Below, one piece after another: positions 15,291-25,679 of a DNA stretch of 64,000 nt; the stretch's first letter is position 1, and each line of letters begins with the position of its first letter. Made by a program: the position numbers and the translations under genes. The stretch is from the NCBI RefSeq assembly GCF_003001815.1, contig NZ_PVMZ01000011.1, positions 124,001 through 188,000 on the forward strand, read 5' to 3'. The notes beneath the pieces were generated by a model, which was not told where the DNA came from, made no database searches, and saw nothing but the letters and a program-made list of their open reading frames with translations. This DNA comes from Actinoplanes italicus (GTDB lineage Bacteria; Actinomycetota; Actinomycetes; Mycobacteriales; Micromonosporaceae).

Positions 15291-16405
15291 GTACAGGTCA
15301 GGTTGCCGACCTGCGCTGCCGCCGATCCGGAGGCGAGGAACCCGAACGTGACGGAGCCGTTGGCCGCGACCGTGGAGTTCCACGACTCGTTCGTCACCGA
15401 CACCAGTGATCCGGAACTGGTGCCCTTCGCGCTCCAGACCTGGGCGAGCTGCTGGCTCCCGGGCCAGGTCCAGGAGATGTTCCAGCCGTTCACCGCGGTC
15501 GATCCGGCGTGCACCATGACCTCACCCTGGAAGCCACCGGTCCACGTCGACTTGACGCTGTACATCGCCGTGCAGCCACCGGCCGGGTTCGAAGGGCCGG
15601 GGTTGGACGGGCTCGGACCCGGGTTGGACGGGCTGGGACCCGGGTTCGACGGGCTGGGACCGGGGTTGCTGGGCGACGGGCTGGTGCCCCCGCCGCCGAT
15701 GCCGGTGACCTCGCCGTTACCGCCGTCGAAGACCACGTCCGAGCAGCCGTAGAACGTCTCCGTGCTGTCCGAGCGCGACCAGACCGAGTAGATCAGGTGC
15801 TTGCCGGTCTTGTTCGCCGGCAGGCGGCCGTTCCAGTAGTAGTGACCGTCGTCGGTGCCCGGTCCGCCGTTCGCGGGCGGGTTGGTCACCTGGTCGAACG
15901 GCGTCGGCTCGAGATCGCTCCAGGCGAGCGGCTTGCTCGGGTTGTAGCCGTCCTTGGTGATGTAGAGGGAGAACGTGCCGGGGTGCTTGGCCCAGTTGTT
16001 GTACTTGAACTGGACGCTCGCACCGGCCGTCAGGTGGGTGGTCGGCCAGTCGTTGCGGGCCAGGTTGAAACCGGTGAAGTTGTACGGGCCACCGGTTCCG
16101 CCGCTGCACAGCTGGCCGTCCGGGATGAACCCGTTGACCCGCCCGGCGCCGTCCGAGCGGAGCACGGCGAACCAGTTGTACAGCGAGGTGACCCCGCTCT
16201 GCGCGACCGCCGCGGCGCAGGCCGCGTTCTTCGGCTCGATCGCTCCGCTCTGCGGGTTACGGCCGTCCTGGTAACAGAACCAGGTGCGGCTGCCGGGCAC
16301 CTGAATGGCGCCGTGGGCCTGGGCTGGGCTGCTGGGCGAGGCCAGGAGCCCGGCCGCGGCGGCGAACAGGACCACCGCGGCCATACGGAAGATTTTCATC
16401 GTCAC
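15281..16405 (-). CDS. AA10 lytic polysaccharide monooxygenase with C-terminal CBM2
   Basis: Secreted copper enzyme that cuts crystalline cellulose (or chitin) oxidatively. A signal peptide ends at SPAQA, leaving mature His-1 (HGAIQVPGSRTWFC), the first ligand of the copper histidine brace; the second is in NNWAKHPGTFSLY. A Pro-Ser linker of four NPGPSPS units (21 bp each) leads to a CBM2 (CTAMYSVKSTWTGGFQGEV). The first line of the mature protein and the CBM2 resemble cellulose-active enzymes. GTG 16405 overlaps the GH48 stop as GTGA, so translation is probably coupled; ATG 16399 is an alternative. Confidence 0.92.
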   Translation of the reverse strand: MTMKIFRMAAVVLFAAAAGLLASPSSPAQAHGAIQVPGSRTWFCYQDGRNPQSGAIEPKNAACAAAVAQSGVTSLYNWFAVLRSDGAGRVNGFIPDGQLCSGGTGGPYNFTGFNLARNDWPTTHLTAGASVQFKYNNWAKHPGTFSLYITKDGYNPSKPLAWSDLEPTPFDQVTNPPANGGPGTDDGHYYWNGRLPANKTGKHLIYSVWSRSDSTETFYGCSDVVFDGGNGEVTGIGGGGTSPSPSNPGPSPSNPGPSPSNPGPSPSNPGPSNPAGGCTAMYSVKSTWTGGFQGEVMVHAGSTAVNGWNISWTWPGSQQLAQVWSAKGTSSGSLVSVTNESWNSTVAANGSVTFGFLASGSAAAQVGNLTCTTG

Positions 16406-19347
16406 CCTTGGGGGAAGAGGCGGGCGTATTCGGCGTAGCCGGTGGCGACGTCGACCTGCGCCCAGAACCGGTGGTAGTTGAACGACGGCGCCGGGCCGCC
16501 CTTCAGATAGGCGTCGAGCTTCGGGAAGTCCGGGTCGTTGCGGTAGAAGCTGCGGATGTCCAGGAACGAGACACCCGGCTTGATGACGTCGCCGTTCGGC
16601 ATCTCGCCGGTCCAGCCCGGCGGAATGTAGATGCCCTGACCGGTGGAGGCGTTGTAGACGTCGTCCATCCGGTTGTAGTCGGCGCGGGTCTCGGTGCTCG
16701 ACACGCCCTTGCTGTCCTTGAACGCCCAGATCGCGTCGAGCAGCCCCTTGGCCGCAGCCTTGGCCTGCGCGTTACCGGACTTGGCGGCGTAGAAGGTGAG
16801 CAGCTTGGCGTACGAGCCGGCCACACCGAGGTCCTGGCTGTGGTTGAGGACGGTCACGTGCAGGTTGGTGTTGGCAGCCGGGCTGGACGGGTTCCAGGTG
16901 GCCGGCGCGCCCGACCACTGCAGGTCGGACGGGATGGCGAAGGTGTTCGTGCCGATCGTGGTGTTGGCCAGCGCCCACGGCACCCACTTGTCGAGCACCG
17001 CCTTGGCCTTGGCGTTGCCGGTCACGTAGTACAGCTCGGCGAGCCGCTCCAGCGACCAGGTCTGCATGCCGAACCAGCGGTTGGACGGCGGGTCCTCGTA
17101 GACCGGGGCCTCGACGTAGGACAGGCCGTAGAACTGCGGGACGTTCGTCGGCCGGGCCGAGTAGTTGCCGTTCCAGCTGTTGGTCGCACCGCCGGCGATG
17201 GCACCCTCGGACGATTGCAGCCACTGGTAGAACTCCAGCTGCCGGTCGAGGCTGGCCTGCCAGTCGGCCTTCGCGGTCGGCGACTTCGGGTTGAAGGCGC
17301 TGACGTTGGACATGATGTACGCGGCCATCGGGTTCTGGTATCCGAAGTGGCTGACGCTGGAGCCGATGCGCCACGCCCAGCCGGCGCTGGTGTCGTAGGC
17401 CCCGCCCCAGGCGTAGTACCACGACATCAGGTTGTTGGAGGCGTTCTTGCCGGTGCCGGCCGGGCACGAGGTGGACCCGCAGCCGGGCTGCTTGAAGTAC
17501 TTGTCGTAGAAGGAGTACCGCAGGTAGTCGCCCATCTTGGCGGCGTTGGCGACGGTGGTGGAGATCTGCGACGCCTTGCCCTGCTCGGTGGCCCACTGCA
17601 GCGCCCAGTAGGCGACCTGCACGGCGCGTGCGTCCGCGTCCGGGGCGTTGGTGTACTTCCACTGCTTGGCGTAGGACGCGTCCTTGGTGAACAGGTCCAG
17701 GTAACCGTTCGGGCCGCCGTGCGCGAACGTGTCGCAGGACGGCTGCGGCACGGTCTCGAAGGTCGACTCCTGCGGGCCGCGCTGGAACGTGTTGATGTAC
17801 GCGACGCGCGTGGTGCCGTCACCGCAGTGACCGAAGCCGTACACGTTGTCGACGTCCAGCAGCCAGTGCATGCCGTAGATGTCGGAGGTGCCGTACGCCG
17901 TCTTCAGCTCGTTGGCGAGCGGGTCGGTGCCGACCGACACACCGGTGTCGAGCTGGGACGGGTACTGCGACGGCAGCGGGTACTCGGCCGCGTACGTCGC
18001 CGGCTTGGCCGGGTTGTAGTTGGTGTTGGTCGGCTGGTCGGCGTGCGACGGGATGATGTACTTCTCCATCGTCGCCCAGGCGCTGTTGAACGGCGCCCAG
18101 TCACCGCTGATCCGGGAGTGCGCCGCCTCGAGCCACAGCCAGTACGAGAACGCCTCGCTGGTGGTCTCGTGACCGTGGTCGGGCGCCTCGTCGATCAGTG
18201 TCTCGATCGAGTGGTAGGGCACGCCCTCCGGGCTGAAGTAGCCGTTGGCCGGGTTCTTCAGGTCGTTGTAGAGCTGCGTGAAACGGGTGTCCACCGAGCC
18301 CGGTTCGGTGACCGTGACGCCCAGCTGGGCCGCCGTGTAGCCGGTCGAGGTGGCCGAGATCGTCGCGGTGGCCCCGATCGCCGCCGAGGACGAGGCCGCC
18401 ACCGTGACGGACTGGCCGGTGCTCCAGTTCGACGGGGTGAAGGTGAGCGTCGCCGGGGTCACGGTGACCGCCGTGGATCCGGCGCTGCGGGCCACGGCCA
18501 CGGTGACGTTCGCGGTCGGCGCCTTGCTCAGCGCGAGCTTGAACGCCCCGCTGGCTCCGGGGTTGATGGCCAGTGACGTGGCGTCGGCGACGATCGCCGG
18601 GGTGGTCGCCGCGTCGACGAAGACCGGAACGTCGGCCGTGTTGCTCTTGGTGCCGGCGTTGTCGTACGCGATGGCCTGTACGCGGTAGGCGGCGCTCTGC
18701 GCCGGAACCCCGTCCCAGCTGTACGTGTACGGGGCGGCCGTGTCGGTGCCCAGCAGCAGGCCGTCGTGGTAGAACTCGACCTTGCTGATGGTCTGGCCGC
18801 TCGCCGCCGTGGCCGTGGCCGCGATCGGGATCGACGCGGGCGCGGTGTAGCGGGTGTTGGCGGCCGGGCTGGTGATCGCCACGGTCGGCGCGTTCGCCGT
18901 CTGGTTGCAGGCGGTCCCGTTCAGGGTGAACGCGGTCGGCACCGGGTTGGCCGAGCCGAAGGTGCCGTTGAAGCCGGTCCCCACGGTCGCGTTGGTGCCG
19001 AGGTTGCCGTTCCAGCCGGCGTTGTTGACGGTGACGTGCTGACCGGACTGGCTGTAGACGCCACTCCAGCCCTGCACCGCCTTCTGGGCCGCGTCGGGGA
19101 AGTCGAACTCCAGTTTCCAGCTGGTCAGCGGGTCACCGGTGTTCTTGATCTGAATGTCGCCGGTGAAGCCGCCGGGCCACTGGCTCTGCACCTTGTAGAC
19201 GACGGTGCAGCCGGCCGCGGCATAGGCCGGGGCACCGGCCGCGAGGACCGCACCGGCGCCGAGAACGGCGACGCCGGTGAGGGCCACTTTCCGTCGGAGT
19301 CTTCCGCCGGTTCTCGGTGATCCGGATCTTTCGGGGGATGGGGTCAC
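16402..19347 (-). CDS. GH48 reducing-end cellobiohydrolase with N-terminal CBM2
   Basis: Secreted processive cellulase that releases cellobiose from chain ends. Order over 981 residues: signal peptide (VALTGVAVLGAGAVLAAG), CBM2 (CTVVYKVQSQWPGGFTGDI), an Ig-like domain (KVEFYHDGLLLGTDTAAPY), a second beta-rich module (about 270-350), then the GH48 catalytic domain from about residue 355 (RFTQLYNDLKNPANGYFSPE). The expected acid lies in HGHETTSEAFSYWLWLEA. GH48 length matches the usual 620-630 residues. Start GTG 19347 is set by GGAGAGGA eight bases upstream. Second gene of the CebR-box operon. Confidence 0.93.
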   Translation of the reverse strand: MTPSPERSGSPRTGGRLRRKVALTGVAVLGAGAVLAAGAPAYAAAGCTVVYKVQSQWPGGFTGDIQIKNTGDPLTSWKLEFDFPDAAQKAVQGWSGVYSQSGQHVTVNNAGWNGNLGTNATVGTGFNGTFGSANPVPTAFTLNGTACNQTANAPTVAITSPAANTRYTAPASIPIAATATAASGQTISKVEFYHDGLLLGTDTAAPYTYSWDGVPAQSAAYRVQAIAYDNAGTKSNTADVPVFVDAATTPAIVADATSLAINPGASGAFKLALSKAPTANVTVAVARSAGSTAVTVTPATLTFTPSNWSTGQSVTVAASSSAAIGATATISATSTGYTAAQLGVTVTEPGSVDTRFTQLYNDLKNPANGYFSPEGVPYHSIETLIDEAPDHGHETTSEAFSYWLWLEAAHSRISGDWAPFNSAWATMEKYIIPSHADQPTNTNYNPAKPATYAAEYPLPSQYPSQLDTGVSVGTDPLANELKTAYGTSDIYGMHWLLDVDNVYGFGHCGDGTTRVAYINTFQRGPQESTFETVPQPSCDTFAHGGPNGYLDLFTKDASYAKQWKYTNAPDADARAVQVAYWALQWATEQGKASQISTTVANAAKMGDYLRYSFYDKYFKQPGCGSTSCPAGTGKNASNNLMSWYYAWGGAYDTSAGWAWRIGSSVSHFGYQNPMAAYIMSNVSAFNPKSPTAKADWQASLDRQLEFYQWLQSSEGAIAGGATNSWNGNYSARPTNVPQFYGLSYVEAPVYEDPPSNRWFGMQTWSLERLAELYYVTGNAKAKAVLDKWVPWALANTTIGTNTFAIPSDLQWSGAPATWNPSSPAANTNLHVTVLNHSQDLGVAGSYAKLLTFYAAKSGNAQAKAAAKGLLDAIWAFKDSKGVSSTETRADYNRMDDVYNASTGQGIYIPPGWTGEMPNGDVIKPGVSFLDIRSFYRNDPDFPKLDAYLKGGPAPSFNYHRFWAQVDVATGYAEYARLFPQG

Positions 19348-19373
19348 AGCGATGTTCCTCTCCGCCGGAGGTG

Positions 19374-19399
19374 GTGGCGCCGGCTGGAGCCGGCGCCAC
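19374..19399 (-). terminator. intercistronic hairpin between GH74 and GH48 genes
   Basis: Perfect 12-bp arms GTGGCGCCGGCT / AGCCGGCGCCAC with a 2-nt loop in the 62-bp gap. It has no T-run, so it may be a partial terminator or an mRNA-stabilising hairpin that changes the enzyme ratio. Confidence 0.5.
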
Positions 19400-19409
19400 G
19401 ACATCCGGC

Positions 19410-22121
19410 CTACGGGGTGGTGGAGCAGGTGATCGGGGACGGAACGGGATTCGTGGTGCCGGTGGAACTGCCGAGGAATCCGAAGGTGGTGGATGCCCCG
19501 GACGAGAGGGCGCCGTTGTAGCCGGCGTTCACGACGCTGACGGCGCTGCCGGACTGGGTGGCGGTGCCGCCCCAGGCCTGGTTGACGGTCTGCCCGGCGG
19601 TGTAGGTCCAGCCGACCTTCCAGCCGGTGGTCGCCGCCGTGCCGTTGTTCTTGACGGTGACCTCGCCCTGGAAGCCGCCGGTCCACTGCCCGGTCACCTT
19701 GTACGTGGCGGAACAGCCGGTGGACGTGCTGGGCGAGTTGGACGGCTGGACCGAGGTGGACGGCTGGACCGAGATCGAGGGCTGGACCGAGGCCGACGGC
19801 GAGACGGACGTCGACACCGAGGCGGACGGGGACGGGCCGGCCGACGACGCGGAGACCGACGGCGTCGGGGTGGTGGGGCCACCGAGCCGGTCGGCGTAGA
19901 GGATGCCCCGGCCGTTGGTGCCCAGGTAGACCCGGCCGTAGACACGCGGGTCACCGGCAAGGGCGTCACCCGCGTTGCCGTACTGATGCTTGTCGTCGTT
20001 GATCCTGACCCAGTAGGCCCCACTGTTGTCGGATCGGAACACCCCGTCGACGCCGTCGACCGTGCCGACGAGGAACACCGCCGGACGCGTGGCACCGGGG
20101 GCCGCCTTGCCGAACGCCACGTTGACGCTCTCGGACACACCGCCGCCGACCGTGGTGAACGACTGCCCCGAGTTCGTGGAGCGCAGCAGCCCGGTCTTGC
20201 CGGCCAGCCACACCTCGCCGGCGACACCGGGGACGGCCTTCAGATTGACCCGGCCCTCCGTGGGCATGGCCGCTGTCGAAGCGGTGAACGTCGCGCCGCC
20301 GTCCGTGCTGGTGTAGAACTTGCCGGCGGCGTACCCATAGAAGGTCTTGGGGTTGACCCTGTCGCTCTCGACCTTGGCGCCGGCCGGGATGCCGGTGGAC
20401 GCGCTCCACGTGCTGCCCCGGGTGGTCGAGTAGTGCACGCCGACGCCGACCGGCGACCAGACCACCGCGTTGGCGTCGGCGCCGACCGCGACCGTGCCGC
20501 CGCCGGTGACCCCGGACGGCTCCTGACCCTGGTACCAGCTCTTGCCGCCGTCGTTGGAGACGCCGATGTGCGGTGCCGCGTCCGCATTGCCGACCCGCAC
20601 GAAGAACGACGGGCTGAGCTCGGCGAAGTCGAGGCCCGTGTTGCTGCCCAGTGCCGGGGTGTCGTGGAAGTTCGCCTGCACCGTGTCGAGGTCGGCGTGG
20701 TGGAAGCCGCCGACGTCGTAGAGCGCGCTGACCAGCGGAGCACCGGTCGGCGGGCTGGCCAGGTCCTGGACCGCCGTCTCCTCGATGCCCTTGGCCATCG
20801 GCTTGATCGTGAAGGTGGTGTTGCTGTCCCAGTTGGTGAGGTTGGTGGTGCCGTAGAGGGTGGCGCCGGTGCCGTAGAGCAGGCGGTTGGAGTCGAACGG
20901 GTCGATCGCGAGGGACTCGTTCATCCAGCCGAGCTTCGGGCTCTCCTCGGGCGCCTGGGCGGTGCTGTTGAAGTCCAGCCACGGGTTCGCCGAGATGTCC
21001 ATGGTGTAGCGCTTGGTACGGCTGGGGTAGCCGTTCCAGTCCCAGGCGCGGGTCCAGGTGGCGCCGTAGTCGGTGGACCGGAAGAAGATCGCGTCCGGCC
21101 ACCAGGAGATCTGGGTGGCCACCATGAGGGTGCCGGGCTTCTTGGCGTCCACGGTCAGGCCGGAGTAGCCGTAGTAGCGGTCGGCGACCGGGGTGGGCGA
21201 GATGTCGGTCCAGACGCCGGTGGTGGTGTCCAGGCGGGCGACCTGCCCGGCGGCGCCGTCGTACGGGCCACCGGTGTCACTGGTCGCGATGAAGAGGTAT
21301 TTGCCCTGGATGACACCCTTGTGCGCGAGATATCCGGTCGGCTGGCCGGCGACCCGTTCCCAGGTGACGCCGGAGTCCAGCGAGCGGTAGACCGGGTTCT
21401 CCTTGTCGGCCACTCCGACATATACAGCGGGTGACGCCGGGTCGAGGGTGACCCATGTCAGACCTTGGTTCTGATTCAGATAGCCGTTCGGATCGGCGGG
21501 GTCGGCGACGTAGTTACCGACGTTCGGGAAGTTGGCTACTTTTCCCCACGTGGCGCCGTAGTCGGTGCTGCGCCAGAGCCCGTTTCCGCCCTCGGCGGCG
21601 AAATAGACGTTCCGGTTGTTGCGGGGGTCCACGGCGAGCCGCTCCCCCATGCCGCGACCGGGCATGTTGCCGCCGACCTTGAACGGCAGCATGGTCCGTG
21701 ACCAGGTGTTTCCCTTGTCCGTGGAGCGCAGGATCGCCCCGTTGCTGGGGTCCCAGCTGTTCGTGTACATGCCGACCGCGGCGTAGACGCGGGCGGTGTC
21801 GACCGGGTCGGCCGCAATGCTGAGGACACCGTTGTGACCCCAGTCGTCCTGCCCGACCCAGTCCAGCAACGGGGTCCAGCTCTGGGTCGACTGGCTCCAG
21901 CGGTAGGCGCCGCCGATGTCGGTGCGTGCGTAGATGAGGTCCTTCTCGCCGGGGTTGAAGACGACGCCGGGCACGAAGCCGCCGCCGTCGATCCGGACGT
22001 TCTTCCAGGTGTAGGGCTCTGCGGGGGCGGCTGCTGCCAGGTTCGGGCCGGAGGCGACGACCACTGCGGTCGCCGCGAGCACGAGGGCGGCGACGACTAT
22101 GCCGCCGGGGGACCTTCGCAT
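19410..22121 (-). CDS. GH74 xyloglucanase with C-terminal CBM2
   Basis: Secreted two-propeller endo-xyloglucanase of 903 residues. After the signal peptide (GIVVAALVLAATAVVVASG) come GH74 blocks YTWKNVRIDGGGFVPGVVF, ARTDIGGAYRW, DDWGHNGVLSIAADPVD and MNESLAIDPFDSNRLLYGTG, which hold the expected catalytic aspartates. Asp-box type repeats (STDYGATW, STDGGATF) are frequent. A Ser-Pro-Val-Gln linker leads to a CBM2 (CSATYKVTGQWTGGFQGEV). First gene of the operon; the CebR box lies 64 bp upstream of the chosen ATG 22121. Confidence 0.93.
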   Translation of the reverse strand: MRRSPGGIVVAALVLAATAVVVASGPNLAAAAPAEPYTWKNVRIDGGGFVPGVVFNPGEKDLIYARTDIGGAYRWSQSTQSWTPLLDWVGQDDWGHNGVLSIAADPVDTARVYAAVGMYTNSWDPSNGAILRSTDKGNTWSRTMLPFKVGGNMPGRGMGERLAVDPRNNRNVYFAAEGGNGLWRSTDYGATWGKVANFPNVGNYVADPADPNGYLNQNQGLTWVTLDPASPAVYVGVADKENPVYRSLDSGVTWERVAGQPTGYLAHKGVIQGKYLFIATSDTGGPYDGAAGQVARLDTTTGVWTDISPTPVADRYYGYSGLTVDAKKPGTLMVATQISWWPDAIFFRSTDYGATWTRAWDWNGYPSRTKRYTMDISANPWLDFNSTAQAPEESPKLGWMNESLAIDPFDSNRLLYGTGATLYGTTNLTNWDSNTTFTIKPMAKGIEETAVQDLASPPTGAPLVSALYDVGGFHHADLDTVQANFHDTPALGSNTGLDFAELSPSFFVRVGNADAAPHIGVSNDGGKSWYQGQEPSGVTGGGTVAVGADANAVVWSPVGVGVHYSTTRGSTWSASTGIPAGAKVESDRVNPKTFYGYAAGKFYTSTDGGATFTASTAAMPTEGRVNLKAVPGVAGEVWLAGKTGLLRSTNSGQSFTTVGGGVSESVNVAFGKAAPGATRPAVFLVGTVDGVDGVFRSDNSGAYWVRINDDKHQYGNAGDALAGDPRVYGRVYLGTNGRGILYADRLGGPTTPTPSVSASSAGPSPSASVSTSVSPSASVQPSISVQPSTSVQPSNSPSTSTGCSATYKVTGQWTGGFQGEVTVKNNGTAATTGWKVGWTYTAGQTVNQAWGGTATQSGSAVSVVNAGYNGALSSGASTTFGFLGSSTGTTNPVPSPITCSTTP

Positions 22122-22184
22122 CGGGGGATGACCCTTTCCATTGAAATGCACCTCGCTAAGGCGCGTCTCATCGAAGTGCATGAG

Positions 22185-22198
22185 TGGGAGCGCTCCCA
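22185..22198. promoter_or_regulatory. CebR operator (cellulose-utilisation box)
   Basis: Perfect 14-bp palindrome TGGGAGCGCTCCCA, identical to the established CebR box of streptomycetes and relatives. CebR is a LacI-family repressor released by cello-oligosaccharides. It sits just upstream of the GH74-GH48-LPMO operon. Confidence 0.9.
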
Positions 22199-22301
22199 GA
22201 AGCGTCGGTCGCTGTCATCTTCGTGTCAAGAGCCGGAAACTTCTCGGTGATGACGAGCCGGCCGTTCACCCCAGCAGAACGAAGTCGACATTCAGTGACA
22301 T

Positions 22302-22328
22302 TTGACCGCTGGAAGGGCTGTGTATCAT
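22302..22328 (+). promoter_or_regulatory. possible promoter for the UDP-glucose dehydrogenase gene
   Basis: TTGACC and TATCAT lie 15 bp apart, about 125 bp upstream of the ATG. The hexamers are good but the spacing is short, so this is tentative. Confidence 0.3.
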
Positions 22329-22454
22329 TCGGCCGGAACACGCAGGTCGGCACCATCCGAGGCGCCGGCCGGCCGGCCCGGCGAGAGGCCGGTTGGGCCA
22401 CGTGACGAATACGTGGCGTAACCGCGGGTACGGCATAGCGGTGGAGGAGATTGC

Positions 22455-23810
<1,356 letters not shown>

Positions 23811-23819
<9 letters not shown>

Positions 23820-23850
23820 CCGCACGTCCTTCGGGATAACCGCACGTAGA
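23811..23850. repeat. 20-bp duplication spanning the ugd stop codon
   Basis: Two units containing ggataaccgcacgt, 20 bp apart, so the TAA stop (23817-23819) recurs at 23837 in another frame. Confidence 0.75.
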
Positions 23851-23858
23851 CGCACGTC

Positions 23859-23902
23859 AACCGCCGTGGCGGCCTCAGGGCCACCGCGGCGGTTCTTTTT
23901 GC
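23859..23902 (+). terminator. intrinsic terminator of ugd
   Basis: GC-rich inverted repeat (ACCGCCGTGGCGGCC, tcag loop, GGCCACCGCGGCGGT) followed by TTCTTTTT. This is one of the few hairpins here with a real T-run. Confidence 0.85.
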
Positions 23903-24186
23903 GGGTCTGCGGGCTGTTCAGCAAAACCGCCTTACATCCTAGGCGACTTGCGGTTTAGTCCGGATAAATATGGACAAAGACCTGCAGGTCAGGTCGGCGG
24001 CCAGTAAGCTCTTCCGCCAATCTCCTTAACCGGTTAAGGTGCCGATGGGTCGCAGCGATATCGTTACCGACTCGATCGCGCTGAAATCATTGCGCAACTT
24101 GCTGGTTACCTCTTGACTGTTGGTCAAGAAGCGCTTCGGACGGCGGTGTCGAGAGACGCCGGAGGCGCTATGACATAGGGAGCGGT
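23903..24186. other. intergenic region upstream of the glucoside transporter operon
   Basis: AT-richer than the surroundings, with no gene. It holds the palindrome at 24024-24039, a second inverted repeat CTTGAC-n5-GTCAAG (24112-24128), and the GGGAG ribosome site of the binding protein. The promoter hexamers cannot be fixed with confidence. Confidence 0.6.
24024..24039. promoter_or_regulatory. 16-bp palindromic operator, probably for a LacI-family sugar repressor
   Basis: Perfect palindrome CCTTAACCGGTTAAGG with the central CG typical of LacI-family sites, about 150 bp upstream of the transporter operon. The regulator is not encoded in the window. Confidence 0.6.
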
Positions 24187-25557
24187 ATGTTCGTTCAACG
24201 TGGGAGTTCGCGATCGCGGATCGCACTCGCCGGTGCCCTCAGCGCAGGTCTGGTTCTCAGCCTGAGCGCCTGCGCTGACGACAAGGAGCCGAGCGGCGGC
24301 ACTGCCCCCGCCTCGTCGCTTGCACCCATCGACTGTGCGCCCTACACCGCGTTCGGTGACCTCAAGGGCAAGGAAGTCTCGATCTACACGGGCATCGTGA
24401 CCCCGGAGGACACCCCGCAGAAGGAGTCCTACAAGCCCTTCGAGCAGTGCACCGGCATCACCATCAAGTACGAGGGTGACAAGTCCTTCGAGACCCAGGT
24501 GCTGATCCGCGCCGAGGCCGGCAACCCGCCGGACCTCGCGTACGTGCCGCAGCCCGGTCTGCTGCAGCGCCTCGTCGCCACCGGCAAGGCCGTCGAGGCC
24601 CCGACCGAGGTCGCCGCGAACGTCGACAAGGACTTCGGCGCCGACTGGAAGGCGTACGGCACGGTCGACGGCAAGTTCTACGCCGCGCCGCTGGGCGCCA
24701 ACGTGAAGTCGCTGGTCTGGTACTCCCCCAAGGAGTTCAAGGACAACGGCTACCAGATCCCGCAGACGCTCGGCGAGCTCAAGACGCTGAGCGACAAGAT
24801 CGCCGCGACCGGCAAGAAGCCGTGGTGCGCGGGTATCGCGTCCGGTGAGGCGACCGGCTGGCCGCTCACCGACTGGATGGAGGACTTCTTCCTCCGGCTC
24901 AACGGCCCCGAGGCCTACGACAAGTGGATCAAGCACGAGATCCCCTTCAACGGCCCCGAGGCGACCAAGGCTCTCGACGGCGTCGGTGAGTACCTGAAGA
25001 ACGACAAGTACGTCAACGGTGGTCTCGGCGACGTGAAGAGCATCGCCGGCACCGAGTTCAAGGACGCCGGCCTGCCGATCCTCGACGGTGACTGCTCGCT
25101 GCACCGCCAGGCCAGCTTCTACGCCGCCAACTTCGACAAGAGCACGAAGGTGGCCGAGGACGGCGACGTCTACGCCTTCTACCTGCCGGGCGAGACCGCC
25201 GACAGCAAGCCGGTCCTCGGTGGTGGCGAGTTCGTTCTCGCCTTCGCGGACCGTCCCGAGGTCAAGGCGTTCCAGACCTACCTGTCCAGCTCCACCTGGG
25301 CGAACAACAAGGCGAAGGTCTCGTCGGGCTGGGTCAGCGCCAACAAGCAGCTCGACGTCGCCAACCTGGTGAACCCGATCGACGCCCTCTCCGCCAAGAT
25401 CCTGCAGGACCCGAAGGCGACGTTCCGCTTCGACGCCTCCGACCTGATGCCCGCCGCCGTCGGCTCCAACGCCTTCTGGAAGCAGGGCACGAGCTGGATC
25501 ACCGGTCAGGACACCAAGACCACCCTCACCAACATCGAGAACGCCTGGCCCAAGTGA
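24187..25557 (+). CDS. alpha-glucoside-type ABC transporter substrate-binding lipoprotein (AglE-like)
   Basis: Extracellular sugar-binding lipoprotein of a CUT1 importer, 456 residues. The signal ends in a lipobox, SLSAC, with the lipidated cysteine near residue 30. The body is a large type I binding protein (YKPFEQCTGITIKYEGDKSFE; FYAAPLGANVKSLVWYSPKEF; GWPLTDWMEDFFLR) of the AglE group, which binds maltose, trehalose or other alpha-glucosides. GGGAG precedes the ATG. A long hairpin follows the gene, as is common where the binding protein must be made in excess over the permeases. Confidence 0.85.
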   Translation: MFVQRGSSRSRIALAGALSAGLVLSLSACADDKEPSGGTAPASSLAPIDCAPYTAFGDLKGKEVSIYTGIVTPEDTPQKESYKPFEQCTGITIKYEGDKSFETQVLIRAEAGNPPDLAYVPQPGLLQRLVATGKAVEAPTEVAANVDKDFGADWKAYGTVDGKFYAAPLGANVKSLVWYSPKEFKDNGYQIPQTLGELKTLSDKIAATGKKPWCAGIASGEATGWPLTDWMEDFFLRLNGPEAYDKWIKHEIPFNGPEATKALDGVGEYLKNDKYVNGGLGDVKSIAGTEFKDAGLPILDGDCSLHRQASFYAANFDKSTKVAEDGDVYAFYLPGETADSKPVLGGGEFVLAFADRPEVKAFQTYLSSSTWANNKAKVSSGWVSANKQLDVANLVNPIDALSAKILQDPKATFRFDASDLMPAAVGSNAFWKQGTSWITGQDTKTTLTNIENAWPK

Positions 25558-25621
25558 TCAGGTGACTGCACCGGGGCCGGTCGGGATCTTCATCCGACCG
25601 GCCCTGGCAGTCTGATCACTT
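25552..25621 (+). terminator. 70-nt intercistronic hairpin after the binding-protein gene
   Basis: Outer arms AAGTGATCAG / CTGATCACTT, a middle pair GACTGC / GCAGTC and inner arms GGGCCGGTCGG / CCGACCGGCCC form one long stem that starts within the stop codon. It probably stops part of the transcripts or protects the upstream mRNA. Confidence 0.75.
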
Positions 25622-25679
25622 TTGTTCTTCACTTAACCTCTCACAACCCCTCCGAACGTCTTGAGGAGGAACGGGCCGC

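Noticed and set aside
15590..15665. NPGPSPS repeats of the LPMO and SVQPS repeats of GH74 as part of the anomalous expansions
   Set aside because: Pro/Ser linkers between catalytic domains and CBM2 modules are normal in secreted actinobacterial cellulases.
16408..18576. Very long open frames on the plus strand opposite GH48, GH74 (19317-21434) and nirB (41367-43727)
   Set aside because: They are antisense shadows caused by high GC third positions; they show no motifs, while the minus strand encodes complete, motif-rich enzymes.
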